This document shows, piece by piece, positions 1-6,173 of a stretch of DNA of 8,236 bases; position 1 is the stretch's first letter, and every line of letters starts with the position of its first letter. The notes beneath the pieces are model-generated. The model had not been told where the DNA came from. It searched no databases and saw only the letters and a program-made list of their open reading frames with translations. Both the position numbers and the translations under genes were made by a program. The DNA is taken from the NCBI GenBank assembly GCA_021648045.1, contig JAKITM010000104.1, positions 1 to 8,236 of the forward strand, given 5' to 3'. The DNA is from Lysobacterales bacterium. GTDB taxonomy: Bacteria > Pseudomonadota > Gammaproteobacteria > Xanthomonadales > SZUA-36.

Positions 1-2
1 CT

Positions 3-359
3 GAGCTGATTCAGCAAGCTGAGGCTAGGACGGAGGCAATCTATTGCATAGTGGATGAGCCAGCATTAAATATTCGATTTTTACGAGAAAAAATCGACCC
101 TGTGCTGTCACTGCTGGCATTAGAGGTACCGGTTAACCTGGTGTTTACCGCAGCAGGCGTTGACCATTTATTAGACGATAAATATTGGCGAAAGTGGCGA
201 ATGCTGCCAGAAACCGAAGAGCGCATTAGCTTATTTCTATGCGCCGATGATTTACTGCCTGAGTACAGGCAAAGTTTAAATGAGCGTGGAGATATTCAGT
301 TTTTGTCTGCGGATGAATTTTCTGAACTTACAGAAAAAAGTTGTTGTGTGTATGTCTGA
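3..359 (+). CDS. tusC: TusC/DsrF-like sulfur relay protein (5' end uncertain or outside window)
   Basis: Likely TusC, a DsrE/F-family subunit of the cytoplasmic TusBCD complex that passes persulfide sulfur from TusA to TusE for 2-thiouridine formation in tRNA. The frame is open from base 3 to the TGA at 357-359. From codon 33 (EAIYCIV) it aligns from memory without gaps to the start of E. coli TusC: REKIDPVLSLLALEV matches REGLDALLATSALTD, followed by a hydrophobic strand and AGVDHLL, then a LFLCADDL segment matching the VCAASL region. The C-terminus (LSADEFSELTEKSCCVYV) also fits TusC. The TusC homology would begin near codon ACG at 30, where there is no ATG, GTG or TTG; the first ordinary start is GTG at 51, which would cut off the first beta-strand. 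Translation may start at CTG 6 (overlapping a TGA at 7-9 in another frame) or upstream of the window. The gene overlaps tusE by 8 nt. TusC is favoured over TusB or TusD by the alignment. Confidence 0.72.
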   Translation, partial: ELIQQAEARTEAIYCIVDEPALNIRFLREKIDPVLSLLALEVPVNLVFTAAGVDHLLDDKYWRKWRMLPETEERISLFLCADDLLPEYRQSLNERGDIQFLSADEFSELTEKSCCVYV

Positions 360-708
360 AAAAGATGCCAGCAAGAGCATTGTTGTAGTTGATGGGCTTA
401 GCTATCACCTCGATGAGGCCGGGTATTTGTTGGACGCGAATTCTTGGACTCGTGCATTTGCAGAGGCCAAGGCAAGCAGTGAAAGTTTGCAATTACTGCC
501 AGGTCACTGGCAGTTAATCGACTATGCGCGTGAGTTTTACCAGCGTTACGATGAAACGCCGCCGATGCGGGCACTGGTGAAATGGCTGCGTCAGCAAAAG
601 GCTGAGGAGACAGGAGGCTCTCGTTATCTGTATCGCTTGTTTCCCGATGGCCCCGGCAAACAACTGAGTTTGCTTGCGGGCTTGCCAAAGCCGGTTAGTT
701 GCATATAA
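352..708 (+). CDS. tusE: TusE/DsrC-family sulfurtransferase
   Basis: TusE accepts persulfide sulfur from the TusBCD complex and presents it to MnmA for 2-thiolation of U34 in tRNA Lys, Glu and Gln. The 118-residue product (E. coli TusE is about 109) carries family hallmarks: LPGHWQLIDYAREFYQRY at about 49-66, TPPMRALVKWLR at 69-80, and the C-terminal tail LYRLFPDGPGKQ...AGLPKPVSCI. The penultimate Cys117 is the conserved sulfur-carrying cysteine. Dissimilatory DsrC has a second cysteine 11 residues earlier; here that position is Ser106, which supports a tRNA-thiolation TusE over a sulfite-reductase partner. The start is ATG 352, because upstream codons in the frame are read inside the tusC end and the family begins near here. 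The start overlaps the tusC stop by 8 nt and has only a weak purine-rich ribosome site, which suggests translational coupling. No tusB lies between the two genes. Confidence 0.93.
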   Translation: MSEKDASKSIVVVDGLSYHLDEAGYLLDANSWTRAFAEAKASSESLQLLPGHWQLIDYAREFYQRYDETPPMRALVKWLRQQKAEETGGSRYLYRLFPDGPGKQLSLLAGLPKPVSCI

Positions 709-709
709 T
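682..709 (+). promoter_or_regulatory. Putative sigma70 promoter for grxC
   Basis: TTGCCA (682-687) and a perfect TATAAT (704-709) are separated by 16 bp, close to the housekeeping sigma70 consensus. The -10 box overlaps the TAA stop of tusE (706-708), so the promoter sits inside the 3' end of that gene. It predicts transcription starting near 716 and a leader of about 55 nt before grxC, so grxC can be expressed separately from the tus operon. This is inferred from sequence match only. Confidence 0.6.
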
Positions 710-771
710 CAGGCATTAATTAAATAAGCACTGGTAAGCATTAACTAATGCTAGGGATTATGGAAACAGGA

Positions 772-1029
772 ATGGCGGAAATTGAAATGTACACCAAGGG
801 GTTTTGTCCTTATTGCATTGCGGCTAAGTGCCTGCTAAAGAAAAAATCTCTGGCCTTTAAAGAAGTGCCCATCGACCGCAACCCGGGTTTACGGGCAGAG
901 ATGATCGAGCGATCCGGAGGCAATACAGTTCCGCAAATTTTTATTAATGGTGATTCTATTGGCGGTTATTCGGAGATGAGTTCACTTGAGCAAAGTGGGC
1001 AACTCGACTTGTTGTTGGCGACTGGCTAA
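772..1029 (+). CDS. grxC: Glutaredoxin 3 (GrxC)
   Basis: A small cytoplasmic dithiol glutaredoxin that reduces disulfides and glutathione-mixed disulfides using glutathione. The 85-residue product matches the usual Grx3 length (83 in E. coli). Visible motifs are beta-strand EIEMYTKG, the active site C12-P-Y-C15, TVPQIFI with the cis-proline Pro54, and GGYSEM at 64-69 for glutathione binding. There is an additional Cys20. I chose ATG 772 because it gives the canonical N-terminus (MAEIEMYTK) and has GGAA at 762-765 with a 6-nt spacer. In-frame ATGs at 748 and 760 would add 8 or 4 residues outside the family and are less likely. The gene stands alone downstream of tusE, with its own promoter candidate over the tusE stop, and converges on the minus-strand gene that ends at 1079. 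Confidence 0.93.
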   Translation: MAEIEMYTKGFCPYCIAAKCLLKKKSLAFKEVPIDRNPGLRAEMIERSGGNTVPQIFINGDSIGGYSEMSSLEQSGQLDLLLATG

Positions 1030-1078
1030 TTCACCGCTAACCCAGTTATCCTCGACTCAATTACCTTTGACCTAAGGC

Positions 1079-2194
1079 TCAATCCGGATTAATTCTAAAA
1101 GCGGACACTCTAGCACCGAACTGGTTGTGACCGCGCATTCGATCCATGCTGAAGCTTTTGAATGTCCATATTATTGGACCCGCTTCGGTCTGAATCTCAA
1201 TCTTACACTGCTGTGGTGGGCTGTCAAATTTACCCGGGTGCATCCGACAGCTTCCTTTGGTGCTGCTTTCTGCGAAGCCTAAAGTAACTACCGACGCCTT
1301 AACCGACACTGAAAGAACCCTAAATTGTTGCGCAGAATTGGCATATTCTGGTCTGTCTTCCGGCGCTATTAGCCAGCGCCCTTTAAGTAATCGGTCGAGA
1401 ATGGGCGGGTCCATAAAATACCTGACCATGGTTAGTTTTCTCAAGCTGATCAGCTGATCGAGGCGGTCTCCCTGGCGTGATTCCAGCCAAACATCCGCCC
1501 GACTGGCTGATAAAAAACGGATGTGGATAGCGTTGCGGGAGTTGTCGATCAACGGGGGCTTGTATTTACCGGTAAGCGTTTGCCCTTGGGTGAATTTAAT
1601 TAATTCGGTGTTGGCTATACCACGCTTCATTGGAGCAGTGCCCAATAACCACTCTGGCTGACCATGATCGTCAAAAGTTTGAGTCAATAGGGTTAACAAA
1701 CCGTTCTGATAATCGACTGTGAGCCCTGTTCCCGGCCCGCTGTCTTGGGCTTCCCCAGGTTCCGGCCACCACCAGCCTGATGCTGGACGGATATCAGGCT
1801 GACCGCTGCTCCGGCTTAACAGTTTGAAGCCAAGTAGGTGCTCAGAGGCTTGCGAATCTACTTTGTGCAGCCAATAAAATTCCAAGCTGGCTGAAACGTT
1901 TTTTGGCAGCTCAAATAGCAACAAAAATGGGGTGGGCTTGGGTTTGCACCCGGATTGTGGGGTGCGAGTTAATAAATAAAGGCGCTTACTGCTTTCGGTA
2001 TCATCAGCTTTTACCGAAACAGTTTCGGGGGTGCAAGTAGTTGGCCACACCCCGCGCAAACCCAATTCATCTGCTCTTGAACCGGCGCGGGGAACAGGGT
2101 TGAAATCCAGGCTCCATTCAACCGCTGCAGCAGGTTGCCACAGTAGTAGGCCGAGGAACAATAAAGACAAATGGCTTGGGCTAAATTTGGACAT
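1079..2194 (-). CDS. Secreted protein of unknown function with a tryptophan-rich GWWxP module
   Basis: I do not recognise a named family for the whole 371-residue protein. A signal peptide is clear: polar start, hydrophobic stretch at about 9-20, and AAA at 22-24, with probable cleavage before Val25, so it acts outside the cytoplasm. There is no lipobox cysteine. Residues 139-185 (SGWWWPEPGE, SGPGTGLTVDYQNGLL, TFDDHGQPEWLLG) resemble a module common in uncharacterised exported gammaproteobacterial proteins, which reads roughly GxWWNPxxSGxG, then an aromatic strand, then YDxxGxPxWL. The four mature cysteines fall in two pairs, 54/83 and 316/330, consistent with two disulfides. A second tryptophan-containing region with KGRWLIAPEDRPEY lies at 271-284. 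The start ATG at 2194 gives the signal peptide directly; its ribosome site is weak. The gene is a single unit, convergent with grxC and divergent from the isocitrate dehydrogenase gene. The coding call is firm; the function is unknown. Confidence 0.82.
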   Translation of the reverse strand: MSKFSPSHLSLLFLGLLLWQPAAAVEWSLDFNPVPRAGSRADELGLRGVWPTTCTPETVSVKADDTESSKRLYLLTRTPQSGCKPKPTPFLLLFELPKNVSASLEFYWLHKVDSQASEHLLGFKLLSRSSGQPDIRPASGWWWPEPGEAQDSGPGTGLTVDYQNGLLTLLTQTFDDHGQPEWLLGTAPMKRGIANTELIKFTQGQTLTGKYKPPLIDNSRNAIHIRFLSASRADVWLESRQGDRLDQLISLRKLTMVRYFMDPPILDRLLKGRWLIAPEDRPEYANSAQQFRVLSVSVKASVVTLGFAESSTKGSCRMHPGKFDSPPQQCKIEIQTEAGPIIWTFKSFSMDRMRGHNQFGARVSAFRINPD

Positions 2195-2246
2195 AAATTT
2201 ATCTGTAAACGACTAAGGTATGAGTGCTTTGGGTTAACACAAAGGG

Positions 2247-2252
2247 TATAAT
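2247..2252 (+). promoter_or_regulatory. Putative -10 element upstream of isocitrate dehydrogenase gene
   Basis: A perfect TATAAT lies in the 147-bp divergent intergenic region, 90 bp before the dehydrogenase start. The -35 region is poor: the best 17-bp spacing gives GTGCTT at 2224-2229, and there is no TG extension. An activator or a non-canonical promoter is possible. The expected transcript leader is about 80 nt. I found no equally good promoter for the minus-strand gene. Confidence 0.4.
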
Positions 2253-2299
2253 AGCGGATTAATTTTCTTGCCGTGCAGAGCGTGTCTGCTGCAGTTGTG

Positions 2300-2315
2300 G
2301 TTATGGCGTTATGGC
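2300..2315 (+). repeat. Tandem 8-bp duplication in the leader of the isocitrate dehydrogenase gene
   Basis: GTTATGGC occurs twice head to tail immediately before the ribosome site of the dehydrogenase gene. It lies in the untranslated leader if ATG 2342 is the start. No function is evident. Confidence 0.6.
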
Positions 2316-2330
2316 GGATAAGCAATTTTC

Positions 2331-2336
2331 AGGAGG
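2331..2336 (+). promoter_or_regulatory. Strong Shine-Dalgarno site fixing the isocitrate dehydrogenase start
   Basis: AGGAGG ends 5 nt before ATG 2342. It is the strongest ribosome site in the window and selects this ATG over in-frame ATG 2303 and the more distal start at 2273. The family N-terminus (MSRTITVISGDGIGPEI) begins at the same place. Confidence 0.85.
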
Positions 2337-2341
2337 GAGTG

Positions 2342-3346
2342 ATGAGTAGAACAATTACAGTAATCAGCGGTGACGGTATCGGGCCGGAAATCATGGACGC
2401 TACTTTGCGTGTTTTAGAGGCAGTCGGTGCGGATCTAGAGTATGAGTATGCTGAGGCAGGTCTGACCGCACTGGAAAATTCAGGGTCACTGTTACCAGAG
2501 GCTACACTGGAATCCATTCGCCGACATAAAATCGCTTTGAAAGGCCCATTAACCACACCCGTTGGTGAAGGTTTCCGTTCAATAAATGTCACCCTGCGGG
2601 AAATATTCGACCTGTATGCGAATGTTCGCCCAGCACTTTCCTATCCGGGAACTCGGTCCCGCTTCGAAGATATCGACATCATTACTGTGCGTGAAAACAC
2701 TCAGGGTGCCTACATGGCAGCGGATGCGAAAATCTCTGATGATGGCAATACAGCTGAATCGAAGATGGTGGTAACTCGCGCTGGTTGCGAGCGCGTGGTT
2801 CGATATGCCTGTGAAATGGCACTCGCAAGGGGACGGAAAAAAGTCACCATTGTGCATAAGGCTAATATTTTAAAAACAGTTTCAGGTATGTTTTTGCAGA
2901 TTGCCCGAGAAGTTAGTGAAAATTACCCGGACTTAGAATTTGAAGAAATGATTGTCGATAACACCTGCATGCAATTGGTAATGAACCCTTGGCAGTTTGA
3001 TGTCATCGTCACAACCAATCTTTTCGGAGATATTATTTCCGACCTTTGTGCAGGTTTAGTGGGTGGCTTGGGAATGGCGCCGGGTGCTAATATTGGCCGA
3101 GACATTGCTATTTTTGAAGCGGTTCACGGTTCAGCTCCGGATATTGCCGGGAAGGGCGTTGCCAACCCCTGTGCCTTGATTTTGGCTGCATCCGCCATGC
3201 TCGGAAAAATGGGAATGGAGCAGCGCGCGCAGAAAATACGTGATGCGATCAGGCAAACCATTATCGCCGGCGATCGCCTTACACCGGACCTCGGTGGAGC
3301 ACACACAACTCAGGAATTAGCGGATGCGATAATTTCTCGTCTCTAG
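2342..3346 (+). CDS. NAD+-dependent isocitrate dehydrogenase (decarboxylating)
   Basis: A TCA-cycle enzyme of the cytoplasm that oxidatively decarboxylates isocitrate to 2-oxoglutarate. The 334 residues match the short bacterial and mitochondrial IDH3-like class rather than the 416-residue E. coli Icd. Visible features are GDGIGPEI (10-17), the substrate loop RSINVTLR (79-86, Ser80 matching E. coli Ser113), DLYANVRP (90-97), RENTQGAY with catalytic Tyr124, VHKANI with Lys173, metal-binding Asp206, Asp230 and Asp234 (NLFGDIISD), and HGSAPDIAG. Asp267-Ile268 occupy the sites of Lys344-Tyr345 in NADP-specific E. coli Icd, which predicts NAD+. The loop after RENT reads QGAYMAADAK, where most relatives have EGxYxG. 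Other beta-decarboxylating dehydrogenases (isopropylmalate, homoisocitrate) are less likely because of the SxNxxLR loop and the strong resemblance to IDH3 along the whole length. No leu or lysine genes are adjacent. The gene stands alone. Confidence 0.9.
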   Translation: MSRTITVISGDGIGPEIMDATLRVLEAVGADLEYEYAEAGLTALENSGSLLPEATLESIRRHKIALKGPLTTPVGEGFRSINVTLREIFDLYANVRPALSYPGTRSRFEDIDIITVRENTQGAYMAADAKISDDGNTAESKMVVTRAGCERVVRYACEMALARGRKKVTIVHKANILKTVSGMFLQIAREVSENYPDLEFEEMIVDNTCMQLVMNPWQFDVIVTTNLFGDIISDLCAGLVGGLGMAPGANIGRDIAIFEAVHGSAPDIAGKGVANPCALILAASAMLGKMGMEQRAQKIRDAIRQTIIAGDRLTPDLGGAHTTQELADAIISRL

Positions 3347-3643
3347 GCATATCAGTTAGGTCTGGCTAAGTCTATTAGTCAGGCCATTAGATCAGCTGTT
3401 GTATTTTTGCTACAGCAGATAAATGAGTTAGCAAAATCAGAAGCTTGTTTGTGAACTATCTAGATGCTTGTAAGTCAGTGTTACCAAGGTGATTTTCTCA
3501 TTGAGTGTGGCTGTCAATATTATTGTAATTAACTTATTTTTTACATTGACTTTATGTTGTTTTACTGCCATATTGCACTCTAGATAAGGGTGCATGCGCT
3601 CGGTAGTTAGGTATTGATTCCAACAGGTAATGAAAAAGTTATT
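3347..3643. other. AT-rich intergenic region without a convincing gene
   Basis: A gap of 297 nt between the dehydrogenase gene and the exported-protein gene, noticeably AT-rich from about 3510 to 3580. It holds an imperfect hairpin (GCTGTTG 3395-3401 with CTACAGC 3410-3416, one mismatch) that lacks a U-tract, a promoter candidate at 3546-3574, and a mini-ORF of five codons abutting the next start. A 22-codon cysteine-rich ORF (3464-3532, +) and a longer minus-strand ORF (3437-3664) have no ribosome-site or family support. Confidence 0.55.
3546..3574 (+). promoter_or_regulatory. Putative sigma70 promoter for the exported-protein gene
   Basis: TTGACT (3546-3551) and CATATT (3569-3574) are separated by 17 bp, matching 5/6 and 4/6 consensus positions in an AT-rich context. 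Transcription would begin near 3581, leaving a leader of about 60 nt before GTG 3644. Inferred from sequence only. Confidence 0.42.
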
Positions 3644-4873
3644 GTGAAAATCAAGAAAACACATTTAAAACAAAGGCTTACAGGTTGCATTCGTAATGGC
3701 GTGCTGGCTGCTGCACTGTTGATGCCGTTTTCTGTGTCGGCCGCACCGGTGGCTTTTGCCATGGGTGGTCAGAGTTTGAGCTCATTTTATCTGTTCGGTA
3801 TGGAGTTAGGACCCTGGGAAGATTACCTGTTAAAAGAGTTAACCCCTGATCTTGCAGTGCTTGAAGTTATCCAAACGCCTAAAATTAACTGGCTGGCTAA
3901 TGATGCTGAGAAAATGTTACCGGCATTCGCTCGTCGCCTGCTGGAAAATGATAAAGCCAAAATCATGTCGACTTTTAGTTATACAGCCAGTTTTCAAAAC
4001 ACCCTGACTCATGGTTTAAATTTTAAGACCAAGCCAATGGATGCCTCCATAACCGGTCTGGGTCTTGAGCGTGAACTTGTTTCCAGCGGATTTGTACAAC
4101 AGTTTGGCGATAGCAGTATCCTGGCGGTATCGGCTTTGATGGCACATCAACGATTTGGGACTTCTGCTCTCGGTGTTTATCGTAGTGAGGACATAGGTCC
4201 CGGTAATTCTCAGAGTAGCTGGGAAAGTTCACCATGGGCCGAGTCATCATATGGCGCAGGTGTATGGATGGGTCTGGAAAGCTACATATCTAAAAAGCTA
4301 GCAGTAAATGCGGGATTCCAGTCGCGTATTGATATGGATGATTTTGATAATTATCGCGGCGTTTACTCTGAGCCCGGTGATTTGGATATTCCAGCACGGG
4401 CGCATTTCGGAATGACTCTAATGGCGACAGATAATCATTGGTTTTCTGCTGGGATAGATCGTGTCCTTTACAGTTCACTAGCAACATCCCCAAGTAATTT
4501 TCTTCCTGAGCGCTTCATATCCTTATTGGGTGATTCAAGCAGTCCACAATTTAACTGGGCAGACTTGACGGTTTATAGTATTAGCTGGCGCTGGAAAGAC
4601 AACAATCAGCGTACAGAATGGTGGGTAGATCTATCAACCCGCCAACAACCTTCACCAACATCATCGGCGCTGAATAACGCACTGCGTTCTCAATATTCCG
4701 GCAATGTAATGCAATTGGGCTTTTCAACTCAAACCGGAGAGCGCAGCAAACTTAATTTACGTGCAGCCTATGCACCGCCTGAGTATGTATTCGGCGGTAG
4801 CGTTCTCGGTATTGTTCCTGATAATCTCGAACAAAAAATCGAAATGGAAGCACTCTGGGTGCTGAGTTTCTAA
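3644..4873 (+). CDS. Exported protein of unknown function, probable outer-membrane beta-barrel
   Basis: I do not recognise the family. With GTG 3644 as start the product has 409 residues. A long basic N-region (MKIKKTHLKQRLTG), a hydrophobic core at about 19-29 and SVSAA at 30-34 form a signal peptide cleaved near Ala33-Ala34. The rest alternates polar and hydrophobic residues in short strands rich in Ser, Tyr, Trp and Gly (for example SAGIDRVLYSS and DLTVYSISWRW). It ends in Phe within EMEALWVLSF, the kind of C-terminal strand recognised by the BAM machinery. This suggests an outer-membrane barrel of about 39 kDa after processing. Residues 60-105 are more helical and could be a periplasmic segment. 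The in-frame TTG 3614 would add ten residues before the signal peptide and is less likely. The start overlaps the stop of a five-codon mini-ORF. The gene is a single unit flanked by a dehydrogenase gene and perM. The export call is firm; barrel topology is inferred. Confidence 0.78.
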   Translation: MKIKKTHLKQRLTGCIRNGVLAAALLMPFSVSAAPVAFAMGGQSLSSFYLFGMELGPWEDYLLKELTPDLAVLEVIQTPKINWLANDAEKMLPAFARRLLENDKAKIMSTFSYTASFQNTLTHGLNFKTKPMDASITGLGLERELVSSGFVQQFGDSSILAVSALMAHQRFGTSALGVYRSEDIGPGNSQSSWESSPWAESSYGAGVWMGLESYISKKLAVNAGFQSRIDMDDFDNYRGVYSEPGDLDIPARAHFGMTLMATDNHWFSAGIDRVLYSSLATSPSNFLPERFISLLGDSSSPQFNWADLTVYSISWRWKDNNQRTEWWVDLSTRQQPSPTSSALNNALRSQYSGNVMQLGFSTQTGERSKLNLRAAYAPPEYVFGGSVLGIVPDNLEQKIEMEALWVLSF

Positions 4874-4965
4874 TACCTGCAATCGTTACAAGTTTTACAT
4901 CACTGTTTTCCCCCCTGCATTTATTCTGCCCCGTATGCTTCACTGCGAGTGATATTTGCGCTGGG

Positions 4966-4974
4966 TGTTATACT
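4966..4974 (+). promoter_or_regulatory. Putative extended -10 promoter for perM
   Basis: TGTTATACT is an extended -10 element (TG, one base, then TATACT), 39 bp before the perM start. No good -35 hexamer lies at 16-18 bp, which is normal for extended -10 promoters. The leader would be about 30 nt. Confidence 0.45.
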
Positions 4975-5012
4975 GCAACTACTGTTAATTTCCAGATGAG
5001 AATGTAATCCGA

Positions 5013-6086
5013 ATGAATCTGATCGCTAACTGGTTCCAGCGCAATTTTTCCAATCCTGAAGTGGTTATGCTTCTGTCTTTTCTGATTATCGGCATTGCTT
5101 TCTTTTACTTCTTTGGAAAAATGCTGGCGCCGGCAGTGGTTGCGCTGGTGATTTCATATTTATTAAATGGTTTGGTGCGGCGCCTAACAAATATGGGTGT
5201 GCCGCAATTAATCTCGGTAATGCTGGTATTTCTATTGTTTCTGGCGTTATTGCTGTTCTTTTTATTCGGCCTATTACCATTATTAACCCGTCAGCTCACA
5301 CATTTGGTTCAACAGATACCAAATTACATTTCCCAGGGGCAGGTTCTGTTACAGCGGCTTCCGGAGCTTTACCCTGAATTAATTAACCAGGCTCAGTTGA
5401 ATGAGGTTATCGCCCGACTCGGGGCTGATTTTGCCGGTGGTGGGCAGCAAATTCTGGCCTGGTCGCTGTCTTCGGTCTTGGGTCTGGTTAGCTTGCTGGT
5501 CTTTCTGGTGCTGGTTCCAATCTTGGTGTTTTTCATGATGAAAGACCAGCAGAAGATTGTTGACTGGATTCGCAGCTACTTACCCGGCAATCGTAATCTG
5601 GTGTCATCAGTGTGGAGTGAAGTCGATGACCAAATTGGCAACTATGTGCGCGGTAAAACAGTCGAAATCCTGATTGTTGGCGTAGTAACTTATATCGTTT
5701 TTCTTATGTTAGGGCTGCAGTACGCAGCATTGCTGGCAACCATTGTGGGCTTTTCGGTATTGGTACCCTATATCGGCGCGGCCGTAGTTACCTTGCCGGT
5801 AGCACTGGTGGCATTTTTCCAGTTTGGCTGGGGTTGGGATTTTGGTGCAATCCTTGTCGCCTACGGTATTATTCAAGGACTTGATGGGAATGTGCTGGTA
5901 CCCGTATTATTTTCAGAAGTTGTTAACTTACACCCGGTCGCGATCATCGTGGCAATTTTGTTTTTTGGCGGCTTATGGGGCTTCTGGGGTGTGTTTTTTG
6001 CGATCCCTTTGGCCACCCTGGTGAGTGCTATTTTGAGCGCTTGGCCGCGAGAGGAAATACCAGAGTCATTAGAAACCGCGAGCTAA
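5013..6086 (+). CDS. perM: AI-2E family transporter / PerM-type permease
   Basis: An inner-membrane protein of the AI-2E transporter (PerM/TqsA/YhhT) family. Members export autoinducer-2 or act as Na+(Li+)/H+ antiporters, and PerM's own substrate is not settled. The 357-residue product is typical in length. Hydrophobic segments occur at about 17-35, 37-55, 65-90, 148-175, 217-235, 236-270, 278-300 and 305-345, with a soluble stretch at about 91-147 rich in Gln and Leu. Family signatures are VPYIGAAVVTLP at 251-262 and the C-terminal GNVLVPVLF...LHPVAII...GGLWGFWGVFFAIPLA at 292-334. ATG 5013 follows only a weak ribosome site. In Pseudomonas a perM homologue sits near bcp and dapA, and this window keeps that association. 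Here perM converges on phoH-bcp, with an 87-bp gap that holds only a weak 5-bp hairpin. Confidence 0.9.
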   Translation: MNLIANWFQRNFSNPEVVMLLSFLIIGIAFFYFFGKMLAPAVVALVISYLLNGLVRRLTNMGVPQLISVMLVFLLFLALLLFFLFGLLPLLTRQLTHLVQQIPNYISQGQVLLQRLPELYPELINQAQLNEVIARLGADFAGGGQQILAWSLSSVLGLVSLLVFLVLVPILVFFMMKDQQKIVDWIRSYLPGNRNLVSSVWSEVDDQIGNYVRGKTVEILIVGVVTYIVFLMLGLQYAALLATIVGFSVLVPYIGAAVVTLPVALVAFFQFGWGWDFGAILVAYGIIQGLDGNVLVPVLFSEVVNLHPVAIIVAILFFGGLWGFWGVFFAIPLATLVSAILSAWPREEIPESLETAS

Positions 6087-6173
6087 AACCGCAGCCTGCA
6101 TACCCAAGCTTTTTAGCTTTACTAGCCACAAGCTCGTAACTCTTCTGGTGCTACTACACAGGTGCGAGGCAGC

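Noticed and set aside
398..688. Minus-strand ORF of 96 codons opposite tusE
   Set aside because: It is entirely antisense to a confidently identified gene and shows no family motifs or ribosome site; it is a shadow of tusE.
1081..1090. AATCCGGATT palindrome near the end of the minus-strand secreted-protein gene
   Set aside because: It is a 10-bp palindrome within coding sequence, without a T-run or loop; chance is sufficient.
2273..2341. N-terminal extension of the isocitrate dehydrogenase from 2273 or ATG 2303
   Set aside because: The extra residues are not part of the family, and AGGAGG at 2331-2336 points to ATG 2342.
3395..3416. Hairpin after the isocitrate dehydrogenase gene as a Rho-independent terminator
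   Set aside because: The stem has a mismatch and is followed by AGATAAATG, with no U-tract on either strand.
3464..3532. Small plus-strand ORF of 22 codons with four cysteines (C6, C15, C17, C21)
   Set aside because: There is no Shine-Dalgarno site before its ATG, it lies in AT-rich intergenic DNA, and its cysteine pattern matches no family I know; it is probably chance.
3437..3664. Minus-strand ORF of 75 codons in the intergenic gap
   Set aside because: It runs into the signal-peptide coding region of the next gene, has an AT-driven composition, and lacks ribosome-site or family support.
6106..6120. AAGCT-TTTT-AGCTT hairpin in the perM/phoH convergent gap as a bidirectional terminator
   Set aside because: The stem is only 5 bp, low in GC, and has no real T-run after it; it is too weak to call.
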